Shown one piece after another: positions 62,429 to 64,000 of a stretch of DNA of 64,000 bases. Under the pieces are notes generated by a model. It was not told where the DNA came from, made no database searches, and worked only from the letters and a program-made list of their open reading frames with translations. The DNA comes from Bacteroides sp. (GTDB taxonomy: Bacteria; Bacteroidota; Bacteroidia; Bacteroidales; P3): assembly GCA_023662825.1 (NCBI GenBank), contig JAMPIH010000008.1:37939-101938 (forward strand). The letters are read 5' to 3'. Every line of letters begins with the position of its first letter. Positions within the stretch are counted from its first letter, which is position 1. The translations under genes and the position numbers were made by a program.

Positions 62429-63907
62429 ATGGCTGCAAAAACAACTAAGACTGCCGCCGCTTCCAAGACTGTAAAGGGAAGCACCAAAACGAGAAAAGAA
62501 GCCGACTTGCTGGGAACCAAGGAACTTCCCGCCGACGCCCTCTACGGCGTGCAAGCGTTTCGTGGTTTTGAAAACTTCAAGATCAGCAACGTCCCCATGT
62601 ACCGCTACCCCAACTTCATCAAGGGGTTTGCCTACACCAAATGGGGCGCTGCCATCGCCAACAACCAGATCAACCCCAAGCGTGTAGACAAGAAGCAACT
62701 GGATGCCATCGTGGCCGCCTGCAAGGAAATCATCGCCGGCAAGCACCACGACGCCTTCGCTTCCGACATGATTCAGGGTGGTGCAGGTACCACGATGAAC
62801 ATGAACGCCAACGAAGTGATCGCCAACCGCGCCCTGCAGATCATGGGCCACAAGCCGGGCGAATACCAGTACTGCAACCCCAACGACCACGTGAACTGCT
62901 CCCAGTCCACCAACGACGCCTATCCCACCGCCATGCACTTTGGCCTCTACCTGAGCCACGTGGACATGGTGGCCGCCCTCAAGCAGCTCATCAAGTCTTT
63001 CGAAAAGAAAGGCAAGGAATTCGCCAAGATGGTGAAGATGGGCCGTACCCAGCTGCAGGACGCCGTTCCCATGACCTTGGGTCAGACCTTCAACGGTTTC
63101 GCCGAAGGCTTGAAGCGTGAAGTGGCCGCTCTGGACGAAGCCGCCCAAGAATTCCTTACCGTGAACATGGGCGCCACCGCCATCGGTACCGGCATCAACG
63201 CCGAACCGGGTTATGCCGACGCTTGCGCCAAGGCCTTGGCTTCGGTGATGAAACTCAAGATCAAGCTCGACAAGAACCTTGTTTTCGTAACTTCCGACAA
63301 CGGCGCGGTGGTGAACTACTCCTCCGGCCTGAAACGTCTGGCGGTTCGTCTGGGCAAGGTCTGCAACGACCTGCGCCTGATGGGTTCCGGTCCCCGCTGC
63401 GGCCTGCAGGAAGTGTTCCTTCCCGAAATGCAGCCCGGTTCCTCCATCATGCCCGGCAAGGTGAACCCCGTTATTCCCGAAGTGGTGAACCAGGTGTGCT
63501 TCCGCGTTATCGGTAACGACCTTACCGTAACGATGGCCGCCGACGCCGCCCAGCTGGAACTGAACGTTATGGAACCCGTTATGTGCTACGCCGTGTTCGA
63601 ATCCATCGAACTGCTGCAGAACGCGTTCAACACCTTGCGTACGCTCTGTATCGACGGTCTGAAGGCCAACGAAAAACGTTGCCGCGAAATGGTGGAAAAC
63701 AGCATCGGCATCATCACCATGCTGAACCCCTACATCGGCCACCACAAGGGCGACGAAATCGCCAAGGAAGCCAAGAAAACCGGCAAGAGCGTAATCGAAT
63801 TGGTTCTGAAATACAAATTGATGACCAAGGCCGACCTCGACAAGATCATGAAGACCGAAAACATGGTCAACCCCGTGAAGCTGGACATCAAGCCTGCCAA
63901 GAAATAA
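62429..63907 (+). CDS. aspA: Aspartate ammonia-lyase (aspartase)
   Basis: Splits L-aspartate to fumarate and ammonia, feeding fumarate respiration or nitrogen supply. The 492 residues include an N-terminal Ala/Lys/Thr-rich leader of ~28 residues not found in E. coli aspartase, then KELPADALYGVQAFRGFENF near 31, QGGAGTTMNMNANEVIANRAL near 113, the substrate site NPNDHVNCSQSTNDAYPTA near 150, MGRTQLQDAVP near 198 and the fumarase-family signature GSSIMPGKVNPVIPEVVNQV near 337. Last complete gene in the window; it ends 45 bases before a probable IS end. Confidence 0.96.
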   Translation: MAAKTTKTAAASKTVKGSTKTRKEADLLGTKELPADALYGVQAFRGFENFKISNVPMYRYPNFIKGFAYTKWGAAIANNQINPKRVDKKQLDAIVAACKEIIAGKHHDAFASDMIQGGAGTTMNMNANEVIANRALQIMGHKPGEYQYCNPNDHVNCSQSTNDAYPTAMHFGLYLSHVDMVAALKQLIKSFEKKGKEFAKMVKMGRTQLQDAVPMTLGQTFNGFAEGLKREVAALDEAAQEFLTVNMGATAIGTGINAEPGYADACAKALASVMKLKIKLDKNLVFVTSDNGAVVNYSSGLKRLAVRLGKVCNDLRLMGSGPRCGLQEVFLPEMQPGSSIMPGKVNPVIPEVVNQVCFRVIGNDLTVTMAADAAQLELNVMEPVMCYAVFESIELLQNAFNTLRTLCIDGLKANEKRCREMVENSIGIITMLNPYIGHHKGDEIAKEAKKTGKSVIELVLKYKLMTKADLDKIMKTENMVNPVKLDIKPAKK

Positions 63908-63951
63908 TCTTCCTGGAGGCATGTATGGTAAAAGGGCCTGTCCGGCTGAAG

Positions 63952-64000
63952 TGAACCCCGAAAGTTGGACGGATTAAACATTAAGTTAAGCGGACTGTTG
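63952..64000. mobile_element. Probable IS3-family terminal inverted repeat (element continues past the window)
   Basis: TGAACCCCGAAAGTTGGAC at 63952-63970 resembles the terminal repeats of IS3/IS150-group elements (TGAnCCCCnAAAGTTnGAC), with AT-rich sequence inward. The rest of the element and its transposase would lie beyond base 64000, so this is only a candidate end. Confidence 0.5.

Noticed and set aside
61130..63922. 930-codon minus-strand open frame opposite the aminotransferase and aspartase
   Set aside because: Spans two well-supported genes on the other strand and shows no domain; shadow of GC-rich codons.
63921..63977. 18-codon frame after a GGAGG-like sequence behind aspA
   Set aside because: It runs into the probable IS end and is very short; more likely chance.

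Overview
The window looks like a chromosomal segment of a fairly GC-rich member of the Bacteroidales (Bacteroidota). Support comes from Bacteroidota-type promoter boxes (TAnnTTTG at -7) ahead of many genes with few Shine-Dalgarno sequences, a SusC-like TonB-dependent receptor, a DUF1573 protein, a DUF4294 protein, an extended ribosomal protein S16, a surface leucine-rich-repeat protein with a type IX secretion-like C-terminus, methylmalonyl-CoA mutase and aspartase. The species cannot be named from the sequence alone.

Layout. 1-4 kb: a tetR-tolC-MFP-RND efflux operon on the minus strand, cut by the left edge. 4.2-5 kb: a toxin-first toxin-antitoxin pair. 5.1-21.5 kb: housekeeping genes (ffh, folD, a phosphohexomutase, pgk; an FAH-family hydrolase and a TonB-dependent receptor; miaA and a CCA-adding/poly(A) polymerase-type enzyme; mreBCD; methylmalonyl-CoA mutase large subunit, pepE, a YjbR-like protein). 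21.5-27.7 kb: an accessory island, strongly AT-rich in its first half. It holds an AbiJ-like protein with a small membrane coiled-coil partner, a complete DpnII-type (GATC) restriction-modification operon with the gene order methylase-nuclease-methylase, a CatA-like acetyltransferase with a flavodoxin/ferredoxin fusion, and a ParDE pair. 27.8-34 kb: a 1588-residue exported protein of unknown function, plsY and mazG. 34.2-36.7 kb: a second AT-rich defence cassette (RloA-like ATPase, RloB, and a small membrane protein). 36.8-43.7 kb: a metallo-hydrolase/SDR pair, a compact selenium operon (mnmH, yedF, DUF3343, selD), a nucleoside transporter-like protein and an exported alpha/beta hydrolase. 43.8-52.9 kb: rpsP, a thioesterase, rimM and trmN6, then the AddAB-type recombination nuclease and a DUF4294 protein. 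53-57.8 kb: accessory region with a repeat-rich LRR surface protein, a small secreted protein in its operon, a perfect 25-bp inverted repeat, and orphan genes. 57.9-64 kb: clpB, a DUF1573 protein, an aminotransferase and aspartase. The right edge carries what looks like the end of an IS3-family element.

How genes fit together. The efflux genes form one tripartite pump under a local TetR-type regulator with a candidate operator. SelD makes selenophosphate, MnmH uses it to modify tRNA wobble uridine, and YedF and DUF3343 probably handle selenium or sulfur. The aminotransferase and aspartase could feed amino-acid nitrogen and fumarate. Defence and toxin-antitoxin genes cluster in the AT-rich blocks, which points to horizontal gain. 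The most promising leads for undescribed biology are the RloAB-plus-membrane-protein cassette, the AbiJ-like two-gene unit, the inverted repeat upstream of the LRR gene, and a previously easy-to-miss 54-codon gene coupled to an orphan gene at 57.6 kb.
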